Part shown: positions 16,132 through 25,934 of the stretch, piece after piece
Position numbering within the stretch: the stretch's first letter is position 1
How the letters are laid out: every line of letters starts with the position of its first letter
Assembly (NCBI GenBank): GCA_018053665.1
Contig: JAGPKZ010000013.1
Coordinates: forward strand, 1-36,657
Origin: Prevotella sp.
GTDB lineage: Bacteria > Bacteroidota > Bacteroidia > Bacteroidales > Bacteroidaceae
DNA: 36,657 nt
Direction: 5' to 3'
The notes under the pieces: generated by a model
What the model saw: the letters and a program-made list of their open reading frames with translations, nothing else
Databases searched by the model: none
What the model was told of the DNA's origin: nothing
Program-made: the position numbers and the translations under genes

Positions 16132-18165
16132 TTACCAAAGTTGCAAACGCTCACTTTCTGGCAAATACATCTTATCACCTTTCTTAATGTTCCATGCCTT
16201 ATAGAATTCATCAACATGAGGAAGAGCACCGTTTACACGCCATTCGCCAAGAGCATGAGGATCACGCTTTACACGATTGCGTATTTCTTTTTCTGTAATG
16301 TTCTGTCCCCAAACACCAGCATAAGCAAGGAAGAAACGCTGAGCAGGAGTAAAACCATCCTTATCTTTCAAAGGCTTGTTTGCTGTAGCTTTCATTAATG
16401 CATTGTAAGCAACCATCAAACCTCCGTGGTCTGCCAAGTTCTCACCCAATGTAAACTTACCATTAGAATGTAGTCCAGGAAGAACCTCTATTCCATCGAA
16501 ATAGTCAGCATACATCTTAGCACGGCTATCAAAGCCCTTTGCATCATTAGCTGTCCACCAATCCTTCATATTACCATCTAAATCGTATTGACGGCCCTGA
16601 TCATCAAATCCATGAGTCATCTCATGTCCAATGACAACACCGATAGCACCATAATTGAATGCTGCATCAGCCTTAGGATCAAAGAAAGGATACTGAAGAA
16701 TACCAGCAGGGAAACAAATCTCGTTGGTTGTAGGGTTGTAATAAGCATTAACAGTCTGAGGTGTCATAAACCACTCATCCTTATCAACTGGCTTACCAGC
16801 TTTGTCGGCAATGCGCTTATCATGAGCAAATTTACGACATGCCATTACATTCTCGTAATAACTCTTAGATGGATCTATAGTAAGTTTGCTATAATCAGTC
16901 CACTTGTTAGGATAACCTATCTTAACATAGAATTTATCCAACTTATTATGTGCATTTGCTTTTGTTGTATCACTCATCCAAGTCTGAGCATCAATACGCT
17001 GTCCAAGGCTAATCTGAAGATTCTTTACGAGTTCTGTCATAATCTTCTTAGAAGACTCTGGGAAGAAACGCTTTGAATACATGCGGCCAAGAGCTTCGCC
17101 CATCTGTGTTTCTACCTGATTTGTTGCACGCTTCCAAAGAGGATAATCCTCCTTACGACCACTCATCGTCTTACCAAAGAAGTCGAAGTTTGCTTCACGG
17201 ATTTCATCAGAAAGGTAGCTAGCACTGTTTTGGATAACATCCCATTCCATAAGAGCCTTTATCTCTTCGACTGTTTGCAATGACATCAACTTGTCAAGAC
17301 CAGTCATAAATGCAGGCTGACCAACAACCATTGTCTGAATGTATTCACTCTTTACACCCTCAGAATTAGAAAGCTGCTCTAAAGGAATATTTGGATAATC
17401 AGACTTAAATTCAGCAAGAGTCATCTTGTTGTAATTAGCCTGAGGATCACGAAGTTCTGTCATGCTCTTTGAAATAAGAGCAACCAATGTCTCCTGACGG
17501 AAGATATCAGCACTCTTTGCCTGAGCAGCAGCCTCGTCAAAGCCATAAAGCTTAAAGAGACGTGAAATATGCTTCTTATAAGCCTCGCGAATAGCAACAG
17601 TAGCAGAATCATTATTTACATAATAATCTTTCTGTCCTAGAGTAAGACCACCCTGAGAAATAGACAATATATTGTTTTTTGCATCTTTCTCATCAGCACC
17701 GAAATATGAACCAAACTGAAGACCATAGCCCTGATCAGCATATTTGATTTGCATAGCGCGCAAGTCATTAACAGTCTTAGCAGCTTCAATCTCATCGAGC
17801 ATTGCTTTTACAGGAGCGATTCCAACTTTGTTACGTGCATCTACATTAAGAGACTGTTTGTAGAAATCAGAAAGTTTCTGCTCAATTGAGCCCTTCTTAA
17901 ACTTCTTTTTTTGAAGGTCACCAAGGATGCTGTTAATACGCTTGTTGTTGTCTTCCTGCAACTGATCAAAACTACCAAAACGGCTATATGCAGCTGGCAG
18001 TGGATTGTTTTTCTGCCAACCACCAGTAGCAAACTGGTAGAAATTGTCCTGAGGACGAACAGACTTGTCGAAGTTTTTTTCTACAAGTCCCGAATTATTC
18101 TGTGCCACGCCAACCATAGGTGCTGCAGCAAACATCATAATCGGAAATAAATTTTTCATTTTCAT
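16132..18165 (-). CDS. pepO: M13-family zinc metallopeptidase (PepO/neprilysin-like), secreted
   Basis: Exported endopeptidase acting on oligopeptides. A signal peptide MKMKNLFPIMMFAAAPMVGVAQ is followed by a 655-residue mature chain typical of M13 enzymes. The zinc site is HEMTH (His514, Glu515, His518) with third ligand Glu575 and Asp579 in GENLADHGG. The substrate-backbone motif NAYYNP is at 473-478. The last residue is Trp, as in neprilysin relatives. It lies 29 bp after the ABC-F gene with no promoter visible between, so both are probably one transcript ending at the terminator at 16073. No lipobox is visible, suggesting periplasm or outside. The gene symbol is by family resemblance. Confidence 0.92.
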   Translation of the reverse strand: MKMKNLFPIMMFAAAPMVGVAQNNSGLVEKNFDKSVRPQDNFYQFATGGWQKNNPLPAAYSRFGSFDQLQEDNNKRINSILGDLQKKKFKKGSIEQKLSDFYKQSLNVDARNKVGIAPVKAMLDEIEAAKTVNDLRAMQIKYADQGYGLQFGSYFGADEKDAKNNILSISQGGLTLGQKDYYVNNDSATVAIREAYKKHISRLFKLYGFDEAAAQAKSADIFRQETLVALISKSMTELRDPQANYNKMTLAEFKSDYPNIPLEQLSNSEGVKSEYIQTMVVGQPAFMTGLDKLMSLQTVEEIKALMEWDVIQNSASYLSDEIREANFDFFGKTMSGRKEDYPLWKRATNQVETQMGEALGRMYSKRFFPESSKKIMTELVKNLQISLGQRIDAQTWMSDTTKANAHNKLDKFYVKIGYPNKWTDYSKLTIDPSKSYYENVMACRKFAHDKRIADKAGKPVDKDEWFMTPQTVNAYYNPTTNEICFPAGILQYPFFDPKADAAFNYGAIGVVIGHEMTHGFDDQGRQYDLDGNMKDWWTANDAKGFDSRAKMYADYFDGIEVLPGLHSNGKFTLGENLADHGGLMVAYNALMKATANKPLKDKDGFTPAQRFFLAYAGVWGQNITEKEIRNRVKRDPHALGEWRVNGALPHVDEFYKAWNIKKGDKMYLPESERLQLW

Positions 18166-18194
18166 CTTATAAATTGTTTATGTTTATAATATTA

Positions 18195-20129
18195 CTATTT
18201 CTGTAATTCGGTTAAAGCATCTGATAAAACGAACCATTCTTCATTTTCTTTATCTAAAGAATCCTTTATAGACTTATATTCTGTTACAAGTTTCATATTT
18301 GAAACATTTTTAGGATTAATCAATAAAGCATCAAGTTCTTTTATTTTTTTCTCCATTGAAGCGATTCTACCTTCGCAGTCTTTTACTTTCTTTTCTGCCT
18401 TCTTATACTTTTTCTGCTGTTCCTTATGTTCAGCATAAGATTCTTTGCTAAGAGGAGCATCATCGGTTTTTGTAGAAAGAAAAGACTGAGCAGAAGCATT
18501 ACTTATTGCCTCATGTATTGTTTCAGCATTATGAGAATGAAGATAATCGTATATACCTCCAAGATGTTCGATGACTTTACCACCACCAAACTCATAAACT
18601 TTATCAACAAGTCCGTCAAGGAATTCACGGTCATGGCTCACGATAATAGCTGTTCCGTCAAAAGCTTTAATAGCTTCTTTCAAGACATCTTTTGATGGCA
18701 AGTCCAAATGGTTTGTAGGTTCATCAAGGATAAGAAGATTTACAGGTTCCAATAATAGCTTTATCATAGCCAAGCGACTACGCTCTCCACCACTTAAGAC
18801 CTTTACCTTTTTATCCGAAATCTCACCACCAAACATGAATGCACCTAACAAATCATTTATTCTAAGGCGCATATCACCTGTTGCGACTTCATCAATCGTG
18901 TCATAAATGCTGAGAGTCTCATCAAGTAACTGTGCCTGATTCTGAGCAAAATATCCTATCTGTACATTATGTCCAACTTTCAGTTTACCTGTATATGAAA
19001 TTTGATTCATAATACACTTAACAAGAGTTGATTTTCCTTCACCGTTCTTTCCGACGAAAGCAATCTTCTCACCACGCTTTATTGTAAGATTTACATTAGA
19101 GAAAACAGTATGGTCACCATAGTCTTTTCTTAACTCATCACATATCACAGGATAGTCTCCACTTCTGAGGCAAGGAGGAAACTTTAGATGCATTTTACTG
19201 TTATCAACATCATCAACTTCGATCGGTACTATTTTTTCGAGTTGTCTTATTCTCTGTTGTACCTGTACAGCCTTTGATGCCTGATATCTGAATCTGTCAA
19301 CAAAAGCCTTGATGTCAGCCATTTCTCTCTGTTGATTTTCATAAGCACGCAACTGTTGTTCACGACGTTCTTTACGCAGAATCAGATATTGATTATAATT
19401 AACTTTATAATCCTCTACATGTCTACATGTTAATTCCAATGTACGATTGGTAACGTTGTTTATAAAAGCTCTATCATGACTTACCAAGAGAACAGCATTT
19501 GAACTTTGCGTAAGGAATTGTTCCAGCCATTGAATACTCTCAATATCCAAATGGTTAGTCGGTTCATCCAAAAGAAGTACATCTGGTTTCTGAAGCAAAA
19601 TTTTAGCGAGTTCTATACGCATACGCCAACCACCAGAAAATTCTTTCGTTGGACGATCAAAATCCTCGCGTGAAAAACCGAGTCCGATAAGAGTCTTCTC
19701 TATATCAGCTTCGTAATTTTCGCCTCCAAGCATCATATAACGTTCGTGCTCCTGACTGAACTTTTCAACTAATTCCGAATAATAATCACTCTCATAATCT
19801 GTGCGATCAGCCATTTCCTGCTGCATCTTTTCAAGACTCTGTTCCAGTTTTGTATTATTTGCAAAAGCCTTTCTTGTCTCCTCTTTTACCGTTGTGTCAT
19901 CCTGAAGCTTCATTACCTGTGGGAGATATCCTATTGTAGAACCACTAGGTACAGCGATATTACCAGCTGTAGGTTTCTGTAAACCACATAATATCTTGAG
20001 CATGGTTGACTTTCCTGCACCATTTTTACCTACCAGCGCAACGCGATCACGATCATTCACAACAAAACTAACATTCGTGAACAATGGTTTCACGCCAAAT
20101 TCAACCTTTAAACCTTCTACTGAGATCAT
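18195..20129 (-). CDS. ABC-F family ATPase (ribosome-associated type)
   Basis: Two ABC domains on one chain with no membrane domain, the hallmark of ABC-F proteins acting on the ribosome (translation factors or antibiotic protection). Walker A motifs are GKNGAGKST (near residue 35) and GKNGEGKST (near 355). Walker B plus signature are LLLDEPTNHLDIESIQWLE and LLILDEPTNHLDLPSKD. The inter-domain linker FRYQASKAVQVQQRIRQLEK matches the P-site tRNA interaction motif region. The C-terminal ~80 residues are a lysine/glutamate-rich coiled coil, as in Uup/YdiF-type members. 644 aa. It is divergent from tex, with its own consensus promoter. Whether it is a housekeeping or resistance protein cannot be decided; the setting suggests housekeeping. 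Confidence 0.9.
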   Translation of the reverse strand: MISVEGLKVEFGVKPLFTNVSFVVNDRDRVALVGKNGAGKSTMLKILCGLQKPTAGNIAVPSGSTIGYLPQVMKLQDDTTVKEETRKAFANNTKLEQSLEKMQQEMADRTDYESDYYSELVEKFSQEHERYMMLGGENYEADIEKTLIGLGFSREDFDRPTKEFSGGWRMRIELAKILLQKPDVLLLDEPTNHLDIESIQWLEQFLTQSSNAVLLVSHDRAFINNVTNRTLELTCRHVEDYKVNYNQYLILRKERREQQLRAYENQQREMADIKAFVDRFRYQASKAVQVQQRIRQLEKIVPIEVDDVDNSKMHLKFPPCLRSGDYPVICDELRKDYGDHTVFSNVNLTIKRGEKIAFVGKNGEGKSTLVKCIMNQISYTGKLKVGHNVQIGYFAQNQAQLLDETLSIYDTIDEVATGDMRLRINDLLGAFMFGGEISDKKVKVLSGGERSRLAMIKLLLEPVNLLILDEPTNHLDLPSKDVLKEAIKAFDGTAIIVSHDREFLDGLVDKVYEFGGGKVIEHLGGIYDYLHSHNAETIHEAISNASAQSFLSTKTDDAPLSKESYAEHKEQQKKYKKAEKKVKDCEGRIASMEKKIKELDALLINPKNVSNMKLVTEYKSIKDSLDKENEEWFVLSDALTELQK

Positions 20130-20157
20130 TTCTATTTAACTAATTTATTATTGTTTA

Positions 20158-20188
20158 CAAAGGTAGGCATTATAGATAATACTACAAA
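20158..20188 (-). promoter_or_regulatory. Promoter of the ABC-F/M13 operon
   Basis: Minus strand TTTG (20188-20185), 19 bp, TACCTTTG (20165-20158), a perfect consensus match 28 bp from the ATG. It lies back-to-back with the tex promoter. Confidence 0.75.
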
Positions 20189-20193
20189 ATTAA

Positions 20194-20224
20194 TTCGATA
20201 AATTTAATAAAAGTATTATCTTTG
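20194..20224 (+). promoter_or_regulatory. Promoter of tex
   Basis: Plus strand TTCG (20194-20197), 19 bp, TATCTTTG (20217-20224); the -33 box has one mismatch. Its -33 end is only 5 bp from that of the divergent ABC-F promoter, so the two could compete for polymerase. Confidence 0.65.
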
Positions 20225-20252
20225 CATACCAAGTATAAATTAAAAAAGAAAT

Positions 20253-22367
20253 ATGACAAACGTAAATGATATCATATCAAAGAATTTGAGCATTTCCATT
20301 ACTGGAGTTTCAAATACAATACTGTTGCTTGATGAAGGATGTACCATTCCTTTCATTTCCAGATACAGAAAAGAACGTACAGGGTCTTTAGACGAAGTAC
20401 AGATCACAGATATTAGTGTGATGTATGATAAACTGAAAGAGCTTATAAAAAGAAAAGAGACCGTTGTAAAGACCATCGATGAACAAGATAAACTAACACC
20501 TGAGTTATCTAAAAAAATAGATGAATGCTGGAATGCTAACGAACTGGAAGACATATACTTACCGTATAAGCCTAAAAGAAGAACTAGAGCACAGATAGCA
20601 AGAGAAAAAGGTCTAGAACCGCTTTCTGTTATCATAATGATGCAACGTGAACAAAACCCACAAAAGGTTGCAGAAAGATTCGTGCACAATGATGTCAATA
20701 ACATTGAAGAAGCACTTGACGGAGCAAAAGACATTATCGCTGAAACAATTAGTGAGGATGAACAATCAAGACAATCTGTAAGAAAGTCCTTTAAAAGAGA
20801 TGCCATGATAGTCTCTAAAGTAATAAAGAATAAGAGCGAGGATGAACAAGCACAGAAATTTTATGACTACTTCGATTTTCAAGAGCCATTAAAGCGTTGC
20901 AGCAGTCACAGATTATTGGCAATGAGAAGAGGTGAAAACGAAGGTTTCCTACGCATCAGCATTAATACAGATGAAGATGAGTGCATTGATAATATCAAGA
21001 GACTCTACATACATGGATATGGTAAATGCCAGCAGCTTGTTGAGGAAGCTATAGACGACTCTTTCAAAAGATTAATAAAACCATCTATTGAAACTGAATT
21101 TGCCAACTATAGTAAGGAATTAGCCGATGATGAGGCTATAAAAGTTTTTGCAGAGAATCTGAGACAATTACTATTGGCTGCACCATTAGGTCAAAAAAGA
21201 GTTATGGGAGTTGATCCAGGTATAAGAACTGGATGCAAAGTTGTATGTCTTGACGCTCAAGGAGAACTCATTTATCATGATGTAGTATTTGCTGTTGGCG
21301 ACAAAGCTAGTAGTAATGCTTTAAGCAAATTCAACAAGATTGCAAAAGACTATAACATAGAAGCTATTGCCGTAGGTAACGGAACAGCTAGCAGGGAAAC
21401 GTCTGACATGCTAAGAATGATTGAAAACATACCAACTTATGTAGTAAGCGAAGACGGTGCTTCTATATATTCTGCATCAAAGATTGCTAGAGATGAGTTT
21501 CCTGAATATGACTTAACGGTACGTGGAGCTGTTTCAATAGGAAGAAGACTTATGGATCCATTGGCTGAACTCGTTAAATTAGATCCAAAGAGTATTGGGG
21601 TCGGACAATATCAGCACGATGTAAACCAAACAAAACTGAAAAAGACTCTTGATACTGTTATCGAAAGTTGTGTAAACACTGTTGGCGTAAATCTTAATAC
21701 TGCAAGCAAACATCTACTTACATACGTGAGCGGACTAGGTCCTACCATTGCAAAGAATATTGTTGATTATAGAAAAGAAAACGGAGCATTTGAAAGTAGG
21801 ACTCAACTAAAGAAAGTTGCCAGACTTGGTACCAATGCCTTTGAACAATGTGCAGGATTCCTTCGCATACCAGATGCAAAGAACCCATTAGATAACAGCG
21901 CTGTACATCCAGAGAGTTACAAAGTAGTTGAAAAAATGGCAAAGGACAACAACTGCAATGTAAAAGAACTAATAAATAATAAGGAGATGCTAAAAAGCAT
22001 CAAGCTGTCCAATTATATTACTGACAGTATTGGATTACCGACATTACAGGATATACTGAAAGAATTGGATAAACCTGGACTGGATCCAAGAGATAAAATC
22101 GAGACTTTCGAATTTGCTAAAGACGTAAAATCAGTTGAAGATTTAATTATTGGTATGGAACTTCCAGGAATAGTAACCAACATTACAAATTTCGGTGCAT
22201 TCGTTGATGTAGGCGTTCATCAAGATGGACTTATTCACATCTCACAAATGGCTGATAGATACATTCAGGACCCAAATGAAATTGTGAAACTCCATCAACA
22301 AGTGAATGTAAAAGTTATCGATGTTGACAGAAAAAGAAACAGAATAAGTCTTAGCATGAAGCTATAA
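20253..22367 (+). CDS. tex: Tex-family transcription accessory protein, S1 RNA-binding
   Basis: Conserved nucleic-acid-binding protein that in other bacteria affects transcription. Domain order fits Tex (704 aa): N-terminal helical part with FISRYRKERTGSLDE (residues 29-43); the YqgF/RNase-H-like domain starting VMGVDPGIRTGCKVVCLD (near 320); tandem helix-hairpin-helix regions (LTYVSGLGPTIAKNIVDYR and ARLGTNAFEQCAGFLRI); and a C-terminal S1 domain (GIVTNITNFGAFVDVGVHQD to RNRISLSM, last ~75 residues). Single plus-strand gene with its own promoter, followed by a hairpin shared with the converging rplT operon. Confidence 0.96.
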   Translation: MTNVNDIISKNLSISITGVSNTILLLDEGCTIPFISRYRKERTGSLDEVQITDISVMYDKLKELIKRKETVVKTIDEQDKLTPELSKKIDECWNANELEDIYLPYKPKRRTRAQIAREKGLEPLSVIIMMQREQNPQKVAERFVHNDVNNIEEALDGAKDIIAETISEDEQSRQSVRKSFKRDAMIVSKVIKNKSEDEQAQKFYDYFDFQEPLKRCSSHRLLAMRRGENEGFLRISINTDEDECIDNIKRLYIHGYGKCQQLVEEAIDDSFKRLIKPSIETEFANYSKELADDEAIKVFAENLRQLLLAAPLGQKRVMGVDPGIRTGCKVVCLDAQGELIYHDVVFAVGDKASSNALSKFNKIAKDYNIEAIAVGNGTASRETSDMLRMIENIPTYVVSEDGASIYSASKIARDEFPEYDLTVRGAVSIGRRLMDPLAELVKLDPKSIGVGQYQHDVNQTKLKKTLDTVIESCVNTVGVNLNTASKHLLTYVSGLGPTIAKNIVDYRKENGAFESRTQLKKVARLGTNAFEQCAGFLRIPDAKNPLDNSAVHPESYKVVEKMAKDNNCNVKELINNKEMLKSIKLSNYITDSIGLPTLQDILKELDKPGLDPRDKIETFEFAKDVKSVEDLIIGMELPGIVTNITNFGAFVDVGVHQDGLIHISQMADRYIQDPNEIVKLHQQVNVKVIDVDRKRNRISLSMKL

Positions 22368-22404
22368 ATAAAAAAGTCGCATTAGAATAAACTAATGCGA
22401 CTTT
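22366..22404 (-). terminator. Terminator between tex and rplT, probably bidirectional
   Basis: A perfect 13-bp stem AAAGTCGCATTAG (22373-22385) / CTAATGCGACTTT (22392-22404) has a 6-nt loop. On the minus strand it is followed by TTTTTATTTAT (strong tail, ending infC-rpmI-rplT). On the plus strand the tail is weaker (TTTAAATAT) but may also stop tex. Confidence 0.85.
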
Positions 22405-22424
22405 AAATATCTAATAAGATAAAT

Positions 22425-22769
22425 TTACTTAACCTTATCTACGATAGCCTTGAAAGCCTCTGGATTGTTAACGGCTAGGTCAGCAAGGACCTTACGGTTA
22501 ATTTCAATACCAGCCTTGTGGAGAGCACCCATAAGTGTAGAGTAGCTCATGTTCTCAAGACGAGCGGCAGCGTTGATACGCTGAATCCACAATGCGCGGA
22601 AGTTACGCTTCTTGTTTCTACGGTCGCGGTAAGCGTATGTAAGACCCTTTTCCCAGGTGTTTTTAGCTACCGTCCAAACATTCTTTCTAGCTCCAAAATA
22701 ACCTTTAGTGAGCTTAAGAATTCTATTTCTCTTTGCTTTTGAAGCAACGTGATTTACTGATCTTGGCAT
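22425..22769 (-). CDS. rplT: 50S ribosomal protein L20
   Basis: Early-assembly protein of the large subunit, binding 23S rRNA. It has the family start [20 protein letters not shown], followed by [21 protein letters not shown] and the conserved [11 protein letters not shown]; 114 aa is the normal size. Last gene of infC-rpmI-rplT, 37 bp after rpmI, in the standard bacterial order, ending at the hairpin at 22373-22404. Confidence 0.98.
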   Translation of the reverse strand: MPRSVNHVASKAKRNRILKLTKGYFGARKNVWTVAKNTWEKGLTYAYRDRRNKKRNFRALWIQRINAAARLENMSYSTLMGALHKAGIEINRKVLADLAVNNPEAFKAIVDKVK

Positions 22770-22806
22770 AGTTTTCTTTTTTCTTTAAATGTTCTACTAA
22801 GTTAAA

Positions 22807-23004
22807 TTAACGGAGGCAGAGCAAGTCACGAACCTGCTTCATGTTTGTTTGGTCAACCAATGTCTGGTGAACAAGATTTCTCTTCTGCTTCTTTGTTTTC
22901 TTAGTCAGAATGTGACTGTGGTAAGCATGATGTCTTTTAATCTTACCAGTACCGGTGAAAGTAAATCTTTTCTTTGCACCGGAATTTGTCTTAACTTTTG
23001 GCAT
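22807..23004 (-). CDS. rpmI: 50S ribosomal protein L35
   Basis: A 65-aa basic large-subunit protein: starts [20 protein letters not shown], with [20 protein letters not shown] and a terminal LLCLR. It sits between infC (73 bp upstream) and rplT (37 bp downstream). The infC-rpmI gap holds a hairpin (23036-23067) that may regulate rpmI-rplT. Confidence 0.98.
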   Translation of the reverse strand: MPKVKTNSGAKKRFTFTGTGKIKRHHAYHSHILTKKTKKQKRNLVHQTLVDQTNMKQVRDLLCLR

Positions 23005-23035
23005 TTTTTTTTATAATTTTAAATTGTTATCTATG

Positions 23036-23067
23036 AGTGGCAACGCATATACCCGGCGTTACGCACT
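23036..23067 (-). promoter_or_regulatory. Candidate leader hairpin upstream of rpmI-rplT
   Basis: In the 73-bp infC-rpmI gap, arms AGTG...AACGC (23036-23046) and GCGTT...CACT (23056-23067) form an interrupted hairpin with a 9-nt loop. In E. coli and Firmicutes L20 represses this operon through leader RNA; a similar role here is an inference. There is no T-run after the hairpin, so it does not look like a terminator. Confidence 0.4.
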
Positions 23068-23077
23068 TATTTTTTTC

Positions 23078-23779
23078 TTAATCTTCTGATGTTTTGTCTT
23101 CTTTCTGATTACTAAGAACCTCAGTATTGTTCTTCGCATTTACGATCAAAACATTATTGTCATTTTTTTCTTCAGCCTTCTTTTCAACTTTATCGGTTGA
23201 TAAAGACGCACTTTCTAACTTTTCTCTATCCAATCTTTGTTGGCTTTTCTTTACTACAGCAACTTTCTTAGGTGCCATATAAAGGAACATTTTCTTTCCT
23301 TCAAGCTTAGGCATCTGTTCGACCTTACCAAATCCTTCAAGATCATTAGCAAAGCGGAGCAACAAAACCTCACCCTGTTCCTTAAAAAGGATAGAACGAC
23401 CACGGAAGAACACATAAGCACGAACCTTGTTTCCTTCATTTAGGAATTCCTTTGCATGCTTTAGCTTAAACTGGTAGTCATGTTCATCAGTCTGAGGGCC
23501 GAAACGAATTTCCTTTACCTCCACCTTTATCTGCTTCTGTTTCATCTCTCGCTGATTTTTCTTCTGCTGGTAGAGGAATTTTGAATAGTCTATGAGACGA
23601 CAAACAGGAGGCTGCGCATTAGGAGATATCTCAACAAGATCTACTCCCTGCTGGCGTGCCATATCTAAAGCTTTTCGTGTAGGAACCACTTCTGACCCGT
23701 CCTCTCCTACAATTCGGACTTCACGTACACGTATCTGTTCATTCGCACGGTACTGATTTTTCAATTTGTCATTCTTCAT
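23078..23779 (-). CDS. infC: Translation initiation factor IF-3 with long C-terminal tail
   Basis: Binds the 30S subunit and controls start-codon choice and subunit dissociation. The N-domain includes [19 protein letters not shown] and the C-domain [20 protein letters not shown], both standard. The start is ATG, unlike the AUU of E. coli infC. At 233 aa it exceeds the ~175-180 aa norm: residues ~175-233 are a low-complexity Lys/Glu/Asp/Asn-rich tail (e.g. [13 protein letters not shown]) beyond the conserved fold. The first gene of infC-rpmI-rplT; its promoter -33 box lies inside the thrS terminator loop. Confidence 0.96.
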   Translation of the reverse strand: MKNDKLKNQYRANEQIRVREVRIVGEDGSEVVPTRKALDMARQQGVDLVEISPNAQPPVCRLIDYSKFLYQQKKNQREMKQKQIKVEVKEIRFGPQTDEHDYQFKLKHAKEFLNEGNKVRAYVFFRGRSILFKEQGEVLLLRFANDLEGFGKVEQMPKLEGKKMFLYMAPKKVAVVKKSQQRLDREKLESASLSTDKVEKKAEEKNDNNVLIVNAKNNTEVLSNQKEDKTSED

Positions 23780-23816
23780 TAAACTATTTTATGTTCATTT
23801 ATACACTAAACGCATG

Positions 23817-23847
23817 CAAAATTACGAAAAAGTCGGGAAATACCAAA
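23817..23847 (-). promoter_or_regulatory. Promoter of infC-rpmI-rplT
   Basis: Minus strand TTTG (23847-23844), 19 bp, TAATTTTG (23824-23817), an exact consensus fit. The -33 box falls in the 14-nt loop of the thrS terminator (23839-23852). Confidence 0.75.
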
Positions 23848-23864
23848 ATAAATCCCGACTTTTT
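23820..23864 (-). terminator. Terminator of thrS
   Basis: A 12-bp stem AAAAAGTCGGGA (23827-23838) / TCCCGACTTTTT (23853-23864) with a 14-nt loop, 31 bp past the thrS stop. The minus-strand 3' arm ends in TTTTT. It is interleaved with the infC promoter. Confidence 0.8.
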
Positions 23865-23895
23865 ATATTTTTATTCTTAAATATATTATATATAA

Positions 23896-25848
23896 TTACG
23901 CATTAACGGCAGAAAGCATTTCCTTTACTTCTGCATTGATACGCTGTGCGAACTCTTCCATTTTCATGGTTGCCTGTTCGCCACCACCTTGCTTACGCAT
24001 ACTGACAAGACCTTCTGCGCTTTCGTTCTCACCTACAATAACCATATAAGGTACTCGTTTTAACTCGTTATCACGAATTTTACGTCCAATCTTTTCGTTA
24101 CGGTCATCAATAGTTGCTCTAACACCTACAGAATCAAAGTACTGGCCAACCTTCTTTGCATAGTCGTTATACTTTTCTGAAATAGGCAAAATAGCAACTT
24201 GATCAGGTGTAAGCCACAATGGGAAATGTCCTGCTGTATGTTCAATAAGAACAGCAGTGAAACGCTCAAGACTACCAAATGGAGCACGGTGAATCATCAC
24301 AGGAGTTTTCTTTGTATTATCCTCTGATGTATATTCCAACTTGAAACGTTCAGGAAGGTTATAATCCACCTGAATAGTACCCAACTGCCATTTACGTCCA
24401 ATAGCATCCTTTACCAAGAAGTCAAGTTTAGGACCATAGAAAGCAGCTTCACCTAACTCGCAATGAGCATTAAGTCCCTTTTCTTTACAAGCTTCCTTGA
24501 TTGCATTCTCACTTTCCTCCCAAATTTCATCAGAACCGATATACTTTTCCTTGTCATTAGGGTCACGAAGTGAAATCTGTGCCTCATAATTATCAAAATG
24601 GAATATCTTGAATACTTTAAGGATAATATCAATAACATTCTCAAATTCAGACTTAACTTGTTCTGGGCGAACAAATATATGAGCATCATCCTGTGTAAAT
24701 GTACGTACACGAGTCAGTCCATGTAATTCACCACTCTTCTCATAACGGAAAACTGTACCGAATTCAGCGATACGAAGAGGTAGATCTTTATATGAACGAG
24801 GTTTGCGTGCATATACCTCACAATGGTGAGGACAGTTCATCGGTTTCAACATATATTCCTCATCCTCTTCAGGAGTGTGGATAGGTTGAAAAGCATCCTT
24901 ACCATAATGAGCATAGTGACCAGATGTCACATATAAGCTCTTACCACCGATACCCGGAGTGATAACCTCTTGGTAGTTATATGGACGAAGAAGCCCACGA
25001 AGCATTTCCTGAAGACGGAGACGAAGTTGAGTTCCCTTCGGCAACCATATTGGCAAACCTTTACCAACACGTTCTGAAAACATAAAGAGTTCCATCTCCT
25101 TGCCAATCTTACGATGATCGCGTTTCTTAGCTTCTTCAAACATTACAAGATACTCATCAAGCAATTTTTTCTTAGGGAAAGAGACACCATATATACGAGT
25201 CATCTGCTCGCGCTTAGCGTCACCGCGCCAGAAAGCACCAGCAACACTTGTAATCTTTACAGCCTTTATTAATCCTGTTGAAACAAGATGTGGACCACGA
25301 CAAAGGTCCGTGAAATTTCCCTGAGTATATGTAGATATTGTTCCATCCTCAAGATCCTGTTCAATATGCTCACATTTGTATTCCTGACCGTCAGCCTTGA
25401 ATTCATTAAGAGCATCGGTTTTAGTAACATCCTTGCGAACTACAGCCTCGTCATTCTTAGCAAGTTCCAGCATCTTTGCCTCAATCTTTGCAAAGTCATT
25501 TTCTGAAATTACTTGTCCTTCGGCAGGCATTACATCATAGAAGAATCCGTTTTCAAGAGCTGGACCAAAACCAAATTGTATACCAGGATACAATTCTTTT
25601 AATGCTTCAGCAAGAAGATGTGCAGAAGTATGCCAAAATGTATGCTTTCCTTCTTCATCTTCAAACTTATAAAGTGCAATTGTAGAATCCTCATTAATAG
25701 GGCGATTCAATTCCACTGTTTCACCGTTAACCCCGCAAGATACAACGTTGCGAGCGAGAGCAGGTGATATACTCTCAGCGATTTGAAAGCCAGTTACGCC
25801 CTGTTCATACTCACGAACAGATCCGTCTGGAAAAGTAATTTTAACCAT
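23896..25848 (-). CDS. thrS: Threonyl-tRNA synthetase
   Basis: Charges tRNA-Thr and edits Ser-tRNA-Thr. Domains in order: TGS (1-60), editing domain with HTSAH (His73, His77) and CRGPH (Cys183, His187), class II core, anticodon-binding C-terminus. Zinc ligands Cys339 (MNCPHHC), His390 (DDAHIF) and the His of MIHRAPFG are at the expected spacing. Motif 2 is [20 protein letters not shown]. 650 aa is normal. It has its own promoter at 25882-25912; no terminator is visible between it and the upstream TPR gene, so some readthrough from that operon is possible. Confidence 0.98.
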   Translation of the reverse strand: MVKITFPDGSVREYEQGVTGFQIAESISPALARNVVSCGVNGETVELNRPINEDSTIALYKFEDEEGKHTFWHTSAHLLAEALKELYPGIQFGFGPALENGFFYDVMPAEGQVISENDFAKIEAKMLELAKNDEAVVRKDVTKTDALNEFKADGQEYKCEHIEQDLEDGTISTYTQGNFTDLCRGPHLVSTGLIKAVKITSVAGAFWRGDAKREQMTRIYGVSFPKKKLLDEYLVMFEEAKKRDHRKIGKEMELFMFSERVGKGLPIWLPKGTQLRLRLQEMLRGLLRPYNYQEVITPGIGGKSLYVTSGHYAHYGKDAFQPIHTPEEDEEYMLKPMNCPHHCEVYARKPRSYKDLPLRIAEFGTVFRYEKSGELHGLTRVRTFTQDDAHIFVRPEQVKSEFENVIDIILKVFKIFHFDNYEAQISLRDPNDKEKYIGSDEIWEESENAIKEACKEKGLNAHCELGEAAFYGPKLDFLVKDAIGRKWQLGTIQVDYNLPERFKLEYTSEDNTKKTPVMIHRAPFGSLERFTAVLIEHTAGHFPLWLTPDQVAILPISEKYNDYAKKVGQYFDSVGVRATIDDRNEKIGRKIRDNELKRVPYMVIVGENESAEGLVSMRKQGGGEQATMKMEEFAQRINAEVKEMLSAVNA

Positions 25849-25881
25849 ATTACAAATTAGTTTTATAAATCAAAGTTGACG

Positions 25882-25912
25882 CAAAGGTAATCTAAATCAA
25901 TGAAATAACAAA
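25882..25912 (-). promoter_or_regulatory. Promoter of thrS
   Basis: Minus strand TTTG (25912-25909), 19 bp, TACCTTTG (25889-25882), a perfect consensus match 33 bp from the thrS ATG. I see no T-box-like leader, as the 5' leader would be only ~25-30 nt. Confidence 0.78.
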
Positions 25913-25934
25913 ATAATAACCTACATAAATTTGG

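Noticed and set aside
20240..20806. 188-codon ORF opposite the start of tex
   Set aside because: Ser/Leu-rich shadow of a strongly supported gene on the other strand, with no family motif.
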